The notes below the pieces were generated by a model, which was not told the origin of the DNA, ran no database searches, and saw only the letters and a program-made list of their open reading frames with translations. A stretch of DNA of 34,621 bases, from positions 1-34,621 of the forward strand of contig CAMJQA010000037.1 in the NCBI GenBank assembly GCA_946407895.1, read 5' to 3'. This document shows positions 8,134-16,165 of the stretch, one piece after another; position 1 is the first letter of the stretch; the number at the start of each line of letters is the position of its first letter. Position numbers and translations under genes: made by a program. Origin of the DNA: an uncultured Prevotellaceae bacterium. GTDB lineage: Bacteria > Bacteroidota > Bacteroidia > Bacteroidales > Bacteroidaceae.

Positions 8134-9546
8134 ATGACAACACGCAGCTTCTTCCTCACATTGTGCGCCCTGCTTTGCGCCGCAGGGCTCCACTGCAAGC
8201 CGTCTGCCGCTCCGCAGCGCCTGCAGGTGTCCGAGAACCACCGCTACCTCGTCGACCAGGACGGAAAGCCCTTCTTCTACCTGGCCGATACGGCGTGGGA
8301 ACTCTTCCACCGCCTCACCCGCGAGGAGGCAGACCTCTACCTGCGCGACCGCGCATCGAAGGGTTTCACCGTCATACAGGCCGTGGCGGTGGCAGAGCTC
8401 TCTGGTATCAACGTCGAGAACGCCTATGGGCACCTCCCCTTCATCGACCTCGACCCGCTGAAGCCCGCCATTGTGGACGGCGAGGCCAATGACTACTGGG
8501 ATCACGTGGACTACATCGTCCGCAGGGCCAATGCGCTCGGTCTGTACGTCGGCCTGCTGCCCTCCTGGGGCTGCTACTGGCACGACGGCGAGCATCCGCC
8601 CTTCAGACCCGACAATGCGCGCCGCTATGGCGAATGGATTGCGCGCCGCTACCGCAACGACAAGGTGATATGGATACTCGGCGGCGACCGCAACCCCGAA
8701 AACGACCGTCAGCGGCTCACCATCCGCGAAATGGCTCTGGGCATCCGCCAGGGCGACGACGGCCAGCACCTCATTACCTTCCATCCCGGCGGCTCATGGG
8801 GCAGCGCCGACTTCTGGCACGACGAACCCTGGCTGGACTTCAACATGCGGCAGAACGGACACAACCATTGGTACCAGATCTACGCCAAGACGCGCACCGA
8901 TTATGACCGCCAGCCCGTGAAACCCGTCATCGACGGCGAGCCGATATACGAAGATCACCCCGTAGCCTTCGACCCTGCGCACCGTGGGTTCTCCGTGGCA
9001 GCCGACTGCCGCCGCGCCCTCTACTGGGACCTCTTCAACGGCGCCTGCGGACACACCTACGGCCACCACGCCGTGTGGCAGATGTACGAACCCGGCAAGC
9101 GCCAGCCCATCAACCACCCCCTCATGTCGTGGCAGGAGGCCCTCCGCCAGCCCGGCGCCTCGCAAATGCAGCATGCACGGCGCCTCCTGGAGTCGAGACC
9201 CTTCCTCACCCGCCTGCCGGCCACCGACGAGGTGCTCGTTCCCTCGGCCGACGACCTCTCCATCATGCCCGGCCAGGGATTGGCACACTTTGCAGCCACT
9301 ATGGACGAGGGCCGCACCTACCTGATGGTCTATGCGCCCGTGGGACGACCCTTCGGCGTGCGCACCAGCTTGCTTGCCGAGGGAAAGTTGAAGGGCTGGT
9401 GGTTCAATCCGCGCAACGGCAAGTCGCACAGCGCCGGAAAAATCGCGCGGGGCGACAACGTCACCTTCACATCGCCCACACCCGGCGAGCAAACCGACTG
9501 GGTGCTCGTCATCGACGTAGCCTCTGCGGGCTATGGGCGGCCGTAG
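8134..9546 (+). CDS. GH140-like glycoside hydrolase (DUF4038 plus C-terminal beta domain)
   Basis: The 470-aa exported protein has a DUF4038 TIM-barrel catalytic domain (about residues 30-375) and a small C-terminal beta domain of the 'putative collagen-binding' type (about 380-465). This is the arrangement of family GH140, whose founder is an apiosidase acting on rhamnogalacturonan-II. Candidate catalytic residues are Asp185 in ILGGDRNPEN and Glu269 in VIDGEPIYEDHP. Other family marks are YLADTAWELFHRL, the aromatic SWGCYWHDGEHP and HPGGSWGSADFWH. MTTRSFFLTLCALLCAAG is a clear signal peptide. The gene has its own promoter at 8070-8101. No SusC/SusD partner is near. The substrate remains inferred. 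Confidence 0.87.
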   Translation: MTTRSFFLTLCALLCAAGLHCKPSAAPQRLQVSENHRYLVDQDGKPFFYLADTAWELFHRLTREEADLYLRDRASKGFTVIQAVAVAELSGINVENAYGHLPFIDLDPLKPAIVDGEANDYWDHVDYIVRRANALGLYVGLLPSWGCYWHDGEHPPFRPDNARRYGEWIARRYRNDKVIWILGGDRNPENDRQRLTIREMALGIRQGDDGQHLITFHPGGSWGSADFWHDEPWLDFNMRQNGHNHWYQIYAKTRTDYDRQPVKPVIDGEPIYEDHPVAFDPAHRGFSVAADCRRALYWDLFNGACGHTYGHHAVWQMYEPGKRQPINHPLMSWQEALRQPGASQMQHARRLLESRPFLTRLPATDEVLVPSADDLSIMPGQGLAHFAATMDEGRTYLMVYAPVGRPFGVRTSLLAEGKLKGWWFNPRNGKSHSAGKIARGDNVTFTSPTPGEQTDWVLVIDVASAGYGRP

Positions 9547-9654
9547 TTGGGGCGCAGGAATGCGGTGGGCGAAATTTTGAACTTATTTCTTGGTGGATGG
9601 AGATAATAATCCCTCCCATTTCCTTACATTTTTATAAAAAATTGCGTCATTTTC

Positions 9655-9685
9655 TTGGCGGTTTCAAAATTTTTTGTTATTTTTG
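9655..9685 (+). promoter_or_regulatory. Promoter reading into the DUF6261 leader
   Basis: A -33-like TTG (9655-9657) is followed after 20 bp by TATTTTTG (9678-9685). Transcription from about 9692 would produce a leader of some 620 nt ahead of the DUF6261 gene, covering array C and the two hairpins. Confidence 0.6.
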
Positions 9686-9804
9686 CCTCAGAAAAGTCGA
9701 AAAAGCAGCACTTCCATAGTGTTTGCACAAAAGCATAGGACGTTATGTCGATGTTTTTTACCATCAGAAGCACTAAAAGGCGCGCCGCCAGTCGCACCCA
9801 GGCC

Positions 9805-9930
9805 GGCAAGCGCACCATCCAGGCCGCACCGCGCCAGCTGATGACCGACAGACGTTCCATCCAGGCCGCGCCGCGCCAGCTGATGACCGGCAAACGTTCC
9901 ATCCAGGCCGCACCGCGGCAATTGTTCTTT
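9805..9930 (+). repeat. 42-bp tandem array C, three copies
   Basis: Three 42-bp units start at 9805, 9847 and 9889. Each contains CCATCCAGGCCGC followed by CCGCG; the first two end CCAGCTGATGACC. A degenerate earlier copy may cover 9779-9804. The sequence is GC-rich and unlike array A apart from the CAGGC kernel, but the period is the same. Long open frames on both strands are a by-product of the period. Confidence 0.92.
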
Positions 9931-9948
9931 GAAAATCGACGTACACAC

Positions 9949-10133
9949 ATAGCCCCCTTCACCACTTCGGCATTACATCAAGTTCATTCTCTCGTCTTCT
10001 ATACGTTTAATGCCGTTGAGGGGGCTATATCCTACAAAGGGTGGCAGCTAACTTGTGATAAGGGCGCCAAATTCCCCACGGATCTACCTTCTCTAATAAT
10101 TAATACTTTCATATTTTCCGTGGCGGCGCCCTT
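9949..10133 (+). ncRNA. Candidate structured leader or small RNA with two large hairpins
   Basis: Hairpin one pairs ATAGCCCCCT (9949-9958) with AGGGGGCTAT (10019-10028), has an asymmetric internal loop (9 nt/3 nt), then pairs CGGCATTA (9968-9975) with TAATGCCG (10008-10015) around a 32-nt loop. Hairpin two pairs AAGGGCGCC (10060-10068) with GGCGCCCTT (10125-10133), has a 7/1 internal loop, then pairs CCACGGA (10076-10082) with TCCGTGG (10117-10123) around a 34-nt loop. The two share one design. The second is followed by a short T-run (to 10135), so it could act as a terminator or attenuator. It may be a free small RNA or the regulatory leader of the DUF6261 gene. I recognise no named family. 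Confidence 0.6.
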
Positions 10134-10313
10134 TTCATCTGTCCGTCGATCCTTCGTGCCCGCGGCGGTCCTGTTGCCGTTCCGCAGGCGCTCCGTCCTA
10201 CGCAAGATATGCCCATAATGCCATAATGCCTGTGCGGTTCCCAGCGCGGCCCGCCGCACGGCATCCGAGAATGTGGCCGCGCGCAAAAATATACCTTTAA
10301 ATTCTATACAATC

Positions 10314-11339
10314 ATGGATGCAAATGCACTTTCAGCGTCATACCTGACGCGACTGTCGGTGGCCAATCATGATGGCGTCACCCAGCAGATTGAGAATCGC
10401 TTCTCCTTGTTCCAAACTGACAACGAAATGCTCCGTGCGGCGTTCCAAAATGTAACGCAGCGCCGGCAAGAGGAGGATGCGGCCTACCGCAACTACAGCG
10501 GCAAGGACTTTGTAAGCGACGACTTGCGTCGCGAGGTTGCACTGATGGACAAGTACATGTCTGCAATACGCGGACTGTTGCGCGGACTGCTCTTCTTGCC
10601 TGAGAGCGAGCCCATCCGCCGCAAGGCAGAGCTGGCCCACAGGCTCTTCAAGGACTTCGACTTCAACACCGGCGACGGCATGGAGGCCAGCGCGCGCAAG
10701 ACCCTGAACATGGTGCAGCAATGGCGCGCCGCCACGCAGTACACTGTGCAGGAATTGTCCATCGCGCCATGGGTGGACAAGGCCGATCAGCAGGCCAATG
10801 TGGTCATCCAGCTGGTTGCACAGCGAGTCGACAACGAAAGTACTAAGGTAAAGGGCCTGCTGGCCGAGGCCCGGCGCCAGACGGATGCCGCCATACGCCA
10901 GGCATACGACATCATCAACGCCATGATGGTGCTGCAGCCCTCCGACGCGCTCACCCAGCTGGTGAATGTGCTGCTCAGCATCGAGGACCGCGCCAAGCTC
11001 TACTACATTGCGGGCACCTCGTCGTCCAACACGGGCGGCGCAGCGGGCGCAGGAGGCACCTCGCAGGGCGGCACGGGCAGCGCATCGGGCTCTGACACCG
11101 GCTCCACGGGCACCGGCGACGGCGCCTCGGGCACAGGCACCGGCTCCACGGGCGGCACGGGCTCCGGCACGGGCTCTGACACCGGAAGTACGGGCGGCTC
11201 GGGCAGCGGCTCGGGCACAGACACCGGAGGTACGGGCGGCACGGGCGGCACGGGCTCGGGCGACAACGGCTCCTCGGGCGGCACCGGTGGCTCCGGCTCG
11301 GGAGGCGGCAACGACGATGCCGGCGACGGCATGGAGTAA
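10314..11339 (+). CDS. DUF6261-like protein with a Gly/Ser/Thr-rich tail
   Basis: The 341-aa protein has no signal peptide or membrane segment. Residues 1-233 are mostly helical and resemble the DUF6261 family common in Bacteroidales (for example LTRLSVANHDGVTQQIENRF, and EDRAKLYYIAGT at the end of the domain). The function of that family is unknown to me. Residues 234-341 are low complexity, made of Gly, Ser, Thr and a few Asp, ending in an acidic NDDAGDGME. The tail is built from short repeats such as GTGS and TGGTG and could vary in length between strains. The gene lies behind a long structured leader and ends in three tandem terminator hairpins, so its expression appears to be strongly insulated. 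Confidence 0.75.
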   Translation: MDANALSASYLTRLSVANHDGVTQQIENRFSLFQTDNEMLRAAFQNVTQRRQEEDAAYRNYSGKDFVSDDLRREVALMDKYMSAIRGLLRGLLFLPESEPIRRKAELAHRLFKDFDFNTGDGMEASARKTLNMVQQWRAATQYTVQELSIAPWVDKADQQANVVIQLVAQRVDNESTKVKGLLAEARRQTDAAIRQAYDIINAMMVLQPSDALTQLVNVLLSIEDRAKLYYIAGTSSSNTGGAAGAGGTSQGGTGSASGSDTGSTGTGDGASGTGTGSTGGTGSGTGSDTGSTGGSGSGSGTDTGGTGGTGGTGSGDNGSSGGTGGSGSGGGNDDAGDGME

Positions 11340-11365
11340 CCCTCCATCAGCCCTACATTCACATG

Positions 11366-11478
11366 AAAGGCGGAGCGCTGGCTCCGCCTTTTTCCTACCT
11401 TTACCTTACAGGCGGAGCGCTGGCTCCGCCTTTTTCCTGCTTTTACCTTGCAGGCGGAGCGCTGGCTCCGCCTTTTTC
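11366..11478 (+). terminator. Triplicated intrinsic terminator with 42-bp period (array D)
   Basis: Three copies of the hairpin AGGCGGAGC-GCTG-GCTCCGCCT followed by TTTTT have stems starting at 11368, 11410 and 11452, so the period is exactly 42 bp. Spacers between the hairpins are nearly identical (CCTACCTTTACCTTAC and CCTGCTTTTACCTTGC). They follow the DUF6261 stop by 27 nt. One hairpin would be enough to terminate; three suggest duplication by the same process that made the other 42-bp arrays. Confidence 0.93.
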
Positions 11479-11508
11479 CTGCATTCCCATGATTCTTGCC
11501 CCGCATTC

Positions 11509-11539
11509 TTTGCCATGTCATAACTTTTCACTAACTTTG
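11509..11539 (+). promoter_or_regulatory. Promoter of the clan GH-A hydrolase gene
   Basis: TTTG (11509-11512), 19 bp, then TAACTTTG (11532-11539) match the Bacteroidetes consensus. The promoter sits 31 nt after the last terminator hairpin and 62 nt before the ATG at 11601. Confidence 0.78.
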
Positions 11540-11600
11540 TGGGCAAAATCAAGATTTTGGTAAATAGTCAAATGGTAAATAAAATAATATGATAGACAGT

Positions 11601-13757
11601 ATGAATAAATTTTCCCTGCGCGCGTTGCTCTGCGCATGTTTTATAGCTCTTGTAGCCCCAATGTCGGCCCGCGACCAGATGAGCGTGGCCCAGGCATGGC
11701 GGTGGCAGAAGGAAATTGGAGAAATACGAGGCTTCAACCAGCCCGAACTGGCATACCCCGGTATGCAGCGCGACCAGATACTGCGCAAGGCAGCCGAACT
11801 GGGGCTCAACAGCGTGCGCTCGTGGGTAGGCGGCGGCACCGTTGAGGAGCAAATTGCCTTCATCCGCCGCTATGTGGAGGACTGCTCGCGCTACGGACTG
11901 ACGTACTCGCCCGTGCTGAGCTTCTACGAGCGCTATTACCACGACAAATCCATACCCGAGGAGGAACGCCTGCGCCGCGCCGAGGACTATGTAAGGCGAG
12001 TGGTGCGAGCCTTTGCCGGCGACAGGCGCATTGCCATGTGGGATATATGGAACGAACCCTCCACGGAGACCAACGACGAGACGATGAGGCAGATGCAGTG
12101 GCTCGAACGCATGGTCATGTGGTGCCGCAGCGAGAACCCTGTGCAGCCCATTACCTCGTCTATCTTCTGGGAAGGGGGTCAATATGACACCACCACGGTG
12201 CACTACGCCCGGCGGATGGAAGTCGAGCGCCTCATGGACATCCACAACATACATACATACCGCTTCCTGGAGGCCGAGCATGCCGCTCCGGCCGATGTAA
12301 TACGACGGATGAAGCAGTTGGACGGGCGTCCGCTCGTCAGCAGCGAGTGCCTGGCGCGCACAGTGAGCGGCGGGCTGACCCGCACATTGAAGCTCTTTGC
12401 GCGCGAACACGTGAACTTCTACCTGTGGGGGCTATACTTGACCGACCATCGGAACTGGTCCGTGCAGTGGGGGCGTACATCCTACGACCCGTATGAGCCT
12501 ATCTTCCATGATCTGCTCTACTCCGACGGCTCGGCATACGACTATCGCGAGCTGGATGCCCTGCGGCGCTTCCGGTTTGCCCAGCCCGGCGAGCAAATCT
12601 ATCCACCCCTGGCCCAGACGGAGCGATGGTCGGCCGAAAGGGCATGGAAATGGGTGGCACACGGGCCCATCAAGGGCCTGAGCGCAGCACCCGGCCCGTC
12701 GGGCGACGCCGCTGCTGCCCAGCAAGCCGCCCAAAACGCGCAGCAAGGCACGGCCTACAACAGCATACGGGTCAAATTCAGCTACAGCGACTTCGCAGCC
12801 GACGAGCAAGCCTTCATGCAGCGCTTCGAGCGCTGCCTCCAGGAGGCCGACAGCCGCGGACAGACCGTATTGCCCGTGCTGCTGACCGACGACGACATCC
12901 TCGCTGCCGCCACGGCGGAGATACCGCAGGCCCTCTTCCTGCGCACATACCCCAACGACTTCGCCATGAACGGCGACCAGTACCTCGCCACGCCCGCAGC
13001 AGGCCCCTTGTCGGCCTACAAGAGCTCCAAATCCTCCGCCGCGGACCGCTCGTCGGGCAGCAAGAGCTCCGCCGGCGCCGCAGCGGACAGCCCGTTCTGG
13101 GGCAACGACTTCGCCCCCGCGCTCAGCATCAGCGCCGCGGACGCCGCAGCCTTCGCCCGGCGCCCAGACGTGCGCAATGTCATGGCCTACGTGAACACCC
13201 TGCTGCGCCGCTACTACACCGACAGCCGCATAGAGGCATGGGAGCTGTACAGCCACCCGGGCTCCAGCCTGCAGACCGAGCGCGAGGCGTCCATGTGGGT
13301 CTCCCAGCTCTTCGACCTGGCCCGCTTTGCCAGCGTTACGCAGCCTGTGTTCATGACACCGCTCGTCGGCGTGGGCGACATTGCGCCCGGCACCCGTTAT
13401 CGCGACGAACTCATCCACGGACGCAACGGTGGATGGAGCCGCTTGCGCTACCAGGGTGTCAGCACGGCCAGCCTCACCTACAAGATATGGTCGCTCAGCG
13501 ACCTGACGGCCTTCTCGTCGGCCATGAAGGCGGCCGAAACGGGCTGGCTCATGAGCATCTGCTACCACTTCGGGCGCCCCATCGTGTGCAGCGCATGGCA
13601 TGCGCCCAGTCAGGAGGAGGCCCGCGCCACCCTCGTCCTCTTTGCACGCTCGCATGTGTTCTGGTACACCGACAGCGCGCTGCCCGACGGGGCGCTGGCC
13701 GCCTTCCGCTTCCGCCCCATCAATACCGACAGGGATTCGGCGCAGCTCGTGCCGTAG
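11601..13757 (+). CDS. Exported clan GH-A glycoside hydrolase with a degenerate second barrel
   Basis: The 718-aa protein begins with a signal peptide (MNKFSLRALLCACFIALVAP). Residues 30-330 form a TIM-barrel glycosidase resembling the GH5/cellulase superfamily. The acid/base is Glu152 in MWDIWNEPS, and the likely nucleophile is Glu249 in RPLVSSECLAR. Residues about 385-715 repeat this layout: LPVLLTDDD matches YSPVLSFYE, SRIEAWELYSHPG matches RRIAMWDIWNEPS, and RPIVCSAWHAP matches RPLVSSECLAR. Both catalytic Glu are lost there (His552 and Ala665), so the second half is probably non-catalytic. A Ser/Ala/Lys-rich insert lies at about 465-500. The substrate is unknown. ATG at 11589 is an alternative start; 11601 gives the better signal peptide. 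Confidence 0.82.
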   Translation: MNKFSLRALLCACFIALVAPMSARDQMSVAQAWRWQKEIGEIRGFNQPELAYPGMQRDQILRKAAELGLNSVRSWVGGGTVEEQIAFIRRYVEDCSRYGLTYSPVLSFYERYYHDKSIPEEERLRRAEDYVRRVVRAFAGDRRIAMWDIWNEPSTETNDETMRQMQWLERMVMWCRSENPVQPITSSIFWEGGQYDTTTVHYARRMEVERLMDIHNIHTYRFLEAEHAAPADVIRRMKQLDGRPLVSSECLARTVSGGLTRTLKLFAREHVNFYLWGLYLTDHRNWSVQWGRTSYDPYEPIFHDLLYSDGSAYDYRELDALRRFRFAQPGEQIYPPLAQTERWSAERAWKWVAHGPIKGLSAAPGPSGDAAAAQQAAQNAQQGTAYNSIRVKFSYSDFAADEQAFMQRFERCLQEADSRGQTVLPVLLTDDDILAAATAEIPQALFLRTYPNDFAMNGDQYLATPAAGPLSAYKSSKSSAADRSSGSKSSAGAAADSPFWGNDFAPALSISAADAAAFARRPDVRNVMAYVNTLLRRYYTDSRIEAWELYSHPGSSLQTEREASMWVSQLFDLARFASVTQPVFMTPLVGVGDIAPGTRYRDELIHGRNGGWSRLRYQGVSTASLTYKIWSLSDLTAFSSAMKAAETGWLMSICYHFGRPIVCSAWHAPSQEEARATLVLFARSHVFWYTDSALPDGALAAFRFRPINTDRDSAQLVP

Positions 13758-13851
13758 CACGGAGCCGCCGACATACCGCAATGAAATGACAAAATGCGTA
13801 GTATTAGACATTTATTTTGTCATTTCATTCTCTTTTTATCCGGCGAATTAC

Positions 13852-13859
13852 TATCTTTG
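13852..13859 (+). promoter_or_regulatory. -7 element (TATCTTTG) ahead of the GH92 gene
   Basis: TATCTTTG matches the consensus, but the -33 position holds only a T-rich TTCTCTTTTT without a clear TTTG. The start of transcription near 13866 argues against the in-frame codons at 13817 and 13868 as the real start of the gene. Confidence 0.6.
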
Positions 13860-13906
13860 CAGCAGAAATGCAATTCTTTACAACATTCAACCGTATGTCA
13901 CCCGTC

Positions 13907-16102
13907 ATGAACCATACTATCCGTCCCTGGCGAGCCCTGCTGGCCGTCATGCTCAGCGTATTCAGCGCCACGGCCCTGCCGGGCCCCATCACCGACCGCG
14001 TGGACACGCGGCTGGGCACCACTACGCTATGGACGCCCGATGACTTGGGCTTCACCTACCTGCGCGACAGGCGTCCGTGGGGCGGCGAGACGTTCCCCGG
14101 AGCCACCACGCCCAACGGCATGGTGCAAATTTCGCCCGTCACGAAGTATGGCTCGGGCGGAGGATACCAATACGAGGACCGCGTCATCTATGCCTTCTGT
14201 CATACGGCCATGGGACACTGGAACCTGCTCAATGTGCCCATGATGCCCGTCACCAGCGCCGGATTCTACCGCCCCGACAGCTATGCGTCGCACTACAGCC
14301 ACGACCGCGAGACGGCCCGCCCCGGTTATTACCAGGTCTACCTGGAGCGCTACCGCGTTGATGCCCGGCTGACGGCATCCGCGCGCTGCGGCTTCCACCA
14401 ATACACCTTCCGGCCCGACGACGAGAAGATGCTGCTGGTCGACATCAGCCACTCGAACGGCAGGCCCAGGCGCAAGGAGGTGCACAAGGCGGGCGAGCGC
14501 GCCTTCGCCGGGCGCCAGGACGGCGTATTCTTCTACGCCACCACCAACTTCGACATCGACGAGGTGCGCATGGAGCAGCGATTCAGCGACCCCGTGTGCC
14601 TGGTGACCTTCAAGAACAGCCGCAGCGCCACCCCGCTGGAGGTCAGGGTGGGCGTGTCGTTCACATCGGCCGACAATGCGCGCCTCAACCTATCGGCTGA
14701 GCTCGACGGAAAGACATTCGACCAGGTCCGCAGCGAAGCCGACGCCCAATGGGAGGCACTCCTGGGGCGCGTTCGTGTCGAGGGCGGCACCGCAAGGCAG
14801 CAAATGATGCTCTACTCGACCCTGTATCGGGCCTTCCTGTGGCCCTCGCTGCGCAGCGACGTCAACCATCAGTATCGCGACGAGCGCGGAGAGACCTTTA
14901 CGGAGCCCTCGTTCCAATACTACACCACCCCTGCCTTCTGGGACCAGGCACGCAACCAGCTCACGCTGCTCGCAATGCTCAGTCCGCAGGTGGCTACAGA
15001 CGTCATCAAGTCGTCTATCGACCGGGGGGAGAAGCGTGGAGGCTACATGCCCACCTATTTCCACGGCGACCACGCCTCCACGTTCATCTCGGGCTGCTGG
15101 CTGCGCGGGTTGCACACCTTCGACCTCAGCAGGGCCTACGCCCTCATCCTCAAGAACGCCACCGTGCCCGGCAGGGGAGGGCGCCCCTACCTGGAGGAGT
15201 ACATGCAGCAGGGATGGATAGCCGAAAAGGACACCACCGACGTGCCTACGTGGGACGAGTACAAGGCTGCCGTCACCAAGACCCTGGAGTACGCCTACGA
15301 CGACTACGCCGTGGCCCTGGTGGCACGCGAGCTGAAGGACAAGCGGAACGAAAAGCTGCTCATGCAGCGCTCGCAGAACTACCGCAACGTCTTCGACCCC
15401 GTTTCGGGCTTCATGCGCGGACGCATTGCCGACGGTTCGTTCATCAGGCAGTTCGACCCCTACTATCCGTACTACGCCTATCAGTACCGCGAGGCCAATG
15501 CGTGGAACTCATTGTTCTACGCACCGCACGACCCTGTGGGTGTAGTCCGGCTATACCCATCCGACGAGGCCGTCGACGCGAAACTCGACTCACTCTTCAC
15601 CCAACCGTACCGGGATTATGCGGCCGACAATTTCTCGGGCTTCATCGGCAACTATTGCCAGGGCAACCAGCCCGGACATAACATCCCCTTTACCTATTAC
15701 TTCATCGGCCGGCAGGAAAAGAGCCAGGAAATCATCAACGAGATACTCAATGCATACTACGGACGGGGCCCTGAGGGCCTGGCGCTGCCCGGGATGGACG
15801 ACGGCGGCGAGATGTCGTCGTGGTTCGTGCTCTCGTCGCTCGGCATATACACCTATTCGCCCGCCGACCCCCAATATATCGTCTCCGTGCCCCTGTTTGA
15901 CCGCGTAGAGTTCGACCTGCCGCACGCAGGGCGCACCTTCACCGTCGTCCGCAAGGGACAGGGCACCCGCATACGGCGCATCCTCGTGGGCGGCAAGCCG
16001 CTGAAGGGATGGTTCGTAGACCACAGCGACCTGGCCGAAGGCAAAGAGCTCACCATAGAGGTGGAAAATGCGCCACGGGCTTTCAACTTCGGCCATCAGT
16101 GA
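13907..16102 (+). CDS. GH92 alpha-mannosidase, exported
   Basis: The 731-aa protein belongs to GH92, the calcium-dependent inverting alpha-mannosidases that trim host or fungal N-glycans and mannans. Family signatures are GGETFPGATTPNGMVQISP near the N terminus, GYQYEDRVIYAFCHTAMG, the Glu529 region YREANAWNSLFYAPHDP (candidate general acid) and Asp631/Asp632 in GMDDGGEMSSWFVLSSLGIY (candidate general base). These correspond in place and spacing to the characterised enzymes. The N terminus MNHTIRPWRALLAVMLSVFS is a signal peptide. ATG codons at 13868 and 13895 are alternatives; I prefer 13907 for the signal sequence and because the -7 element lies at 13852-13859. It fits the glycan-degradation block that includes the sulfatase. 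Confidence 0.92.
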   Translation: MNHTIRPWRALLAVMLSVFSATALPGPITDRVDTRLGTTTLWTPDDLGFTYLRDRRPWGGETFPGATTPNGMVQISPVTKYGSGGGYQYEDRVIYAFCHTAMGHWNLLNVPMMPVTSAGFYRPDSYASHYSHDRETARPGYYQVYLERYRVDARLTASARCGFHQYTFRPDDEKMLLVDISHSNGRPRRKEVHKAGERAFAGRQDGVFFYATTNFDIDEVRMEQRFSDPVCLVTFKNSRSATPLEVRVGVSFTSADNARLNLSAELDGKTFDQVRSEADAQWEALLGRVRVEGGTARQQMMLYSTLYRAFLWPSLRSDVNHQYRDERGETFTEPSFQYYTTPAFWDQARNQLTLLAMLSPQVATDVIKSSIDRGEKRGGYMPTYFHGDHASTFISGCWLRGLHTFDLSRAYALILKNATVPGRGGRPYLEEYMQQGWIAEKDTTDVPTWDEYKAAVTKTLEYAYDDYAVALVARELKDKRNEKLLMQRSQNYRNVFDPVSGFMRGRIADGSFIRQFDPYYPYYAYQYREANAWNSLFYAPHDPVGVVRLYPSDEAVDAKLDSLFTQPYRDYAADNFSGFIGNYCQGNQPGHNIPFTYYFIGRQEKSQEIINEILNAYYGRGPEGLALPGMDDGGEMSSWFVLSSLGIYTYSPADPQYIVSVPLFDRVEFDLPHAGRTFTVVRKGQGTRIRRILVGGKPLKGWFVDHSDLAEGKELTIEVENAPRAFNFGHQ

Positions 16103-16165
16103 GCCGGCACTGAGCCGGATGCACTAATATCCAGTCGTATAACATTGTAAAATATACATCATCTC

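Larger units (their letters stand above)
9547..10313. other. 767-bp non-coding region between the GH140-like and DUF6261 genes
   Basis: It holds, in order, an AT-rich stretch with a promoter (9655-9685), a three-copy 42-bp array (9805-9930), a boxA-like GTTCTTTGAAAA at 9923-9934, two large hairpins (9949-10028 and 10060-10133), a GC-rich segment and a last AT-rich stretch before the ATG at 10314. I see no convincing gene; the open frames across the array exist on both strands and end in structured sequence. Confidence 0.6.

Noticed and set aside
10036..10050. T-box-like AGGGTGGCA between the two hairpins
   Set aside because: Only nine bases match; the following ACCGCG part is missing, no specifier stem is visible, and T-boxes are not expected in this phylum.
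9745..10218. Plus-strand ORF of 157 aa with a 14-residue repeat
   Set aside because: Its first part is array C in frame and its second part is the two-hairpin element; an equally long frame exists on the minus strand. A shorter coding region cannot be fully excluded.
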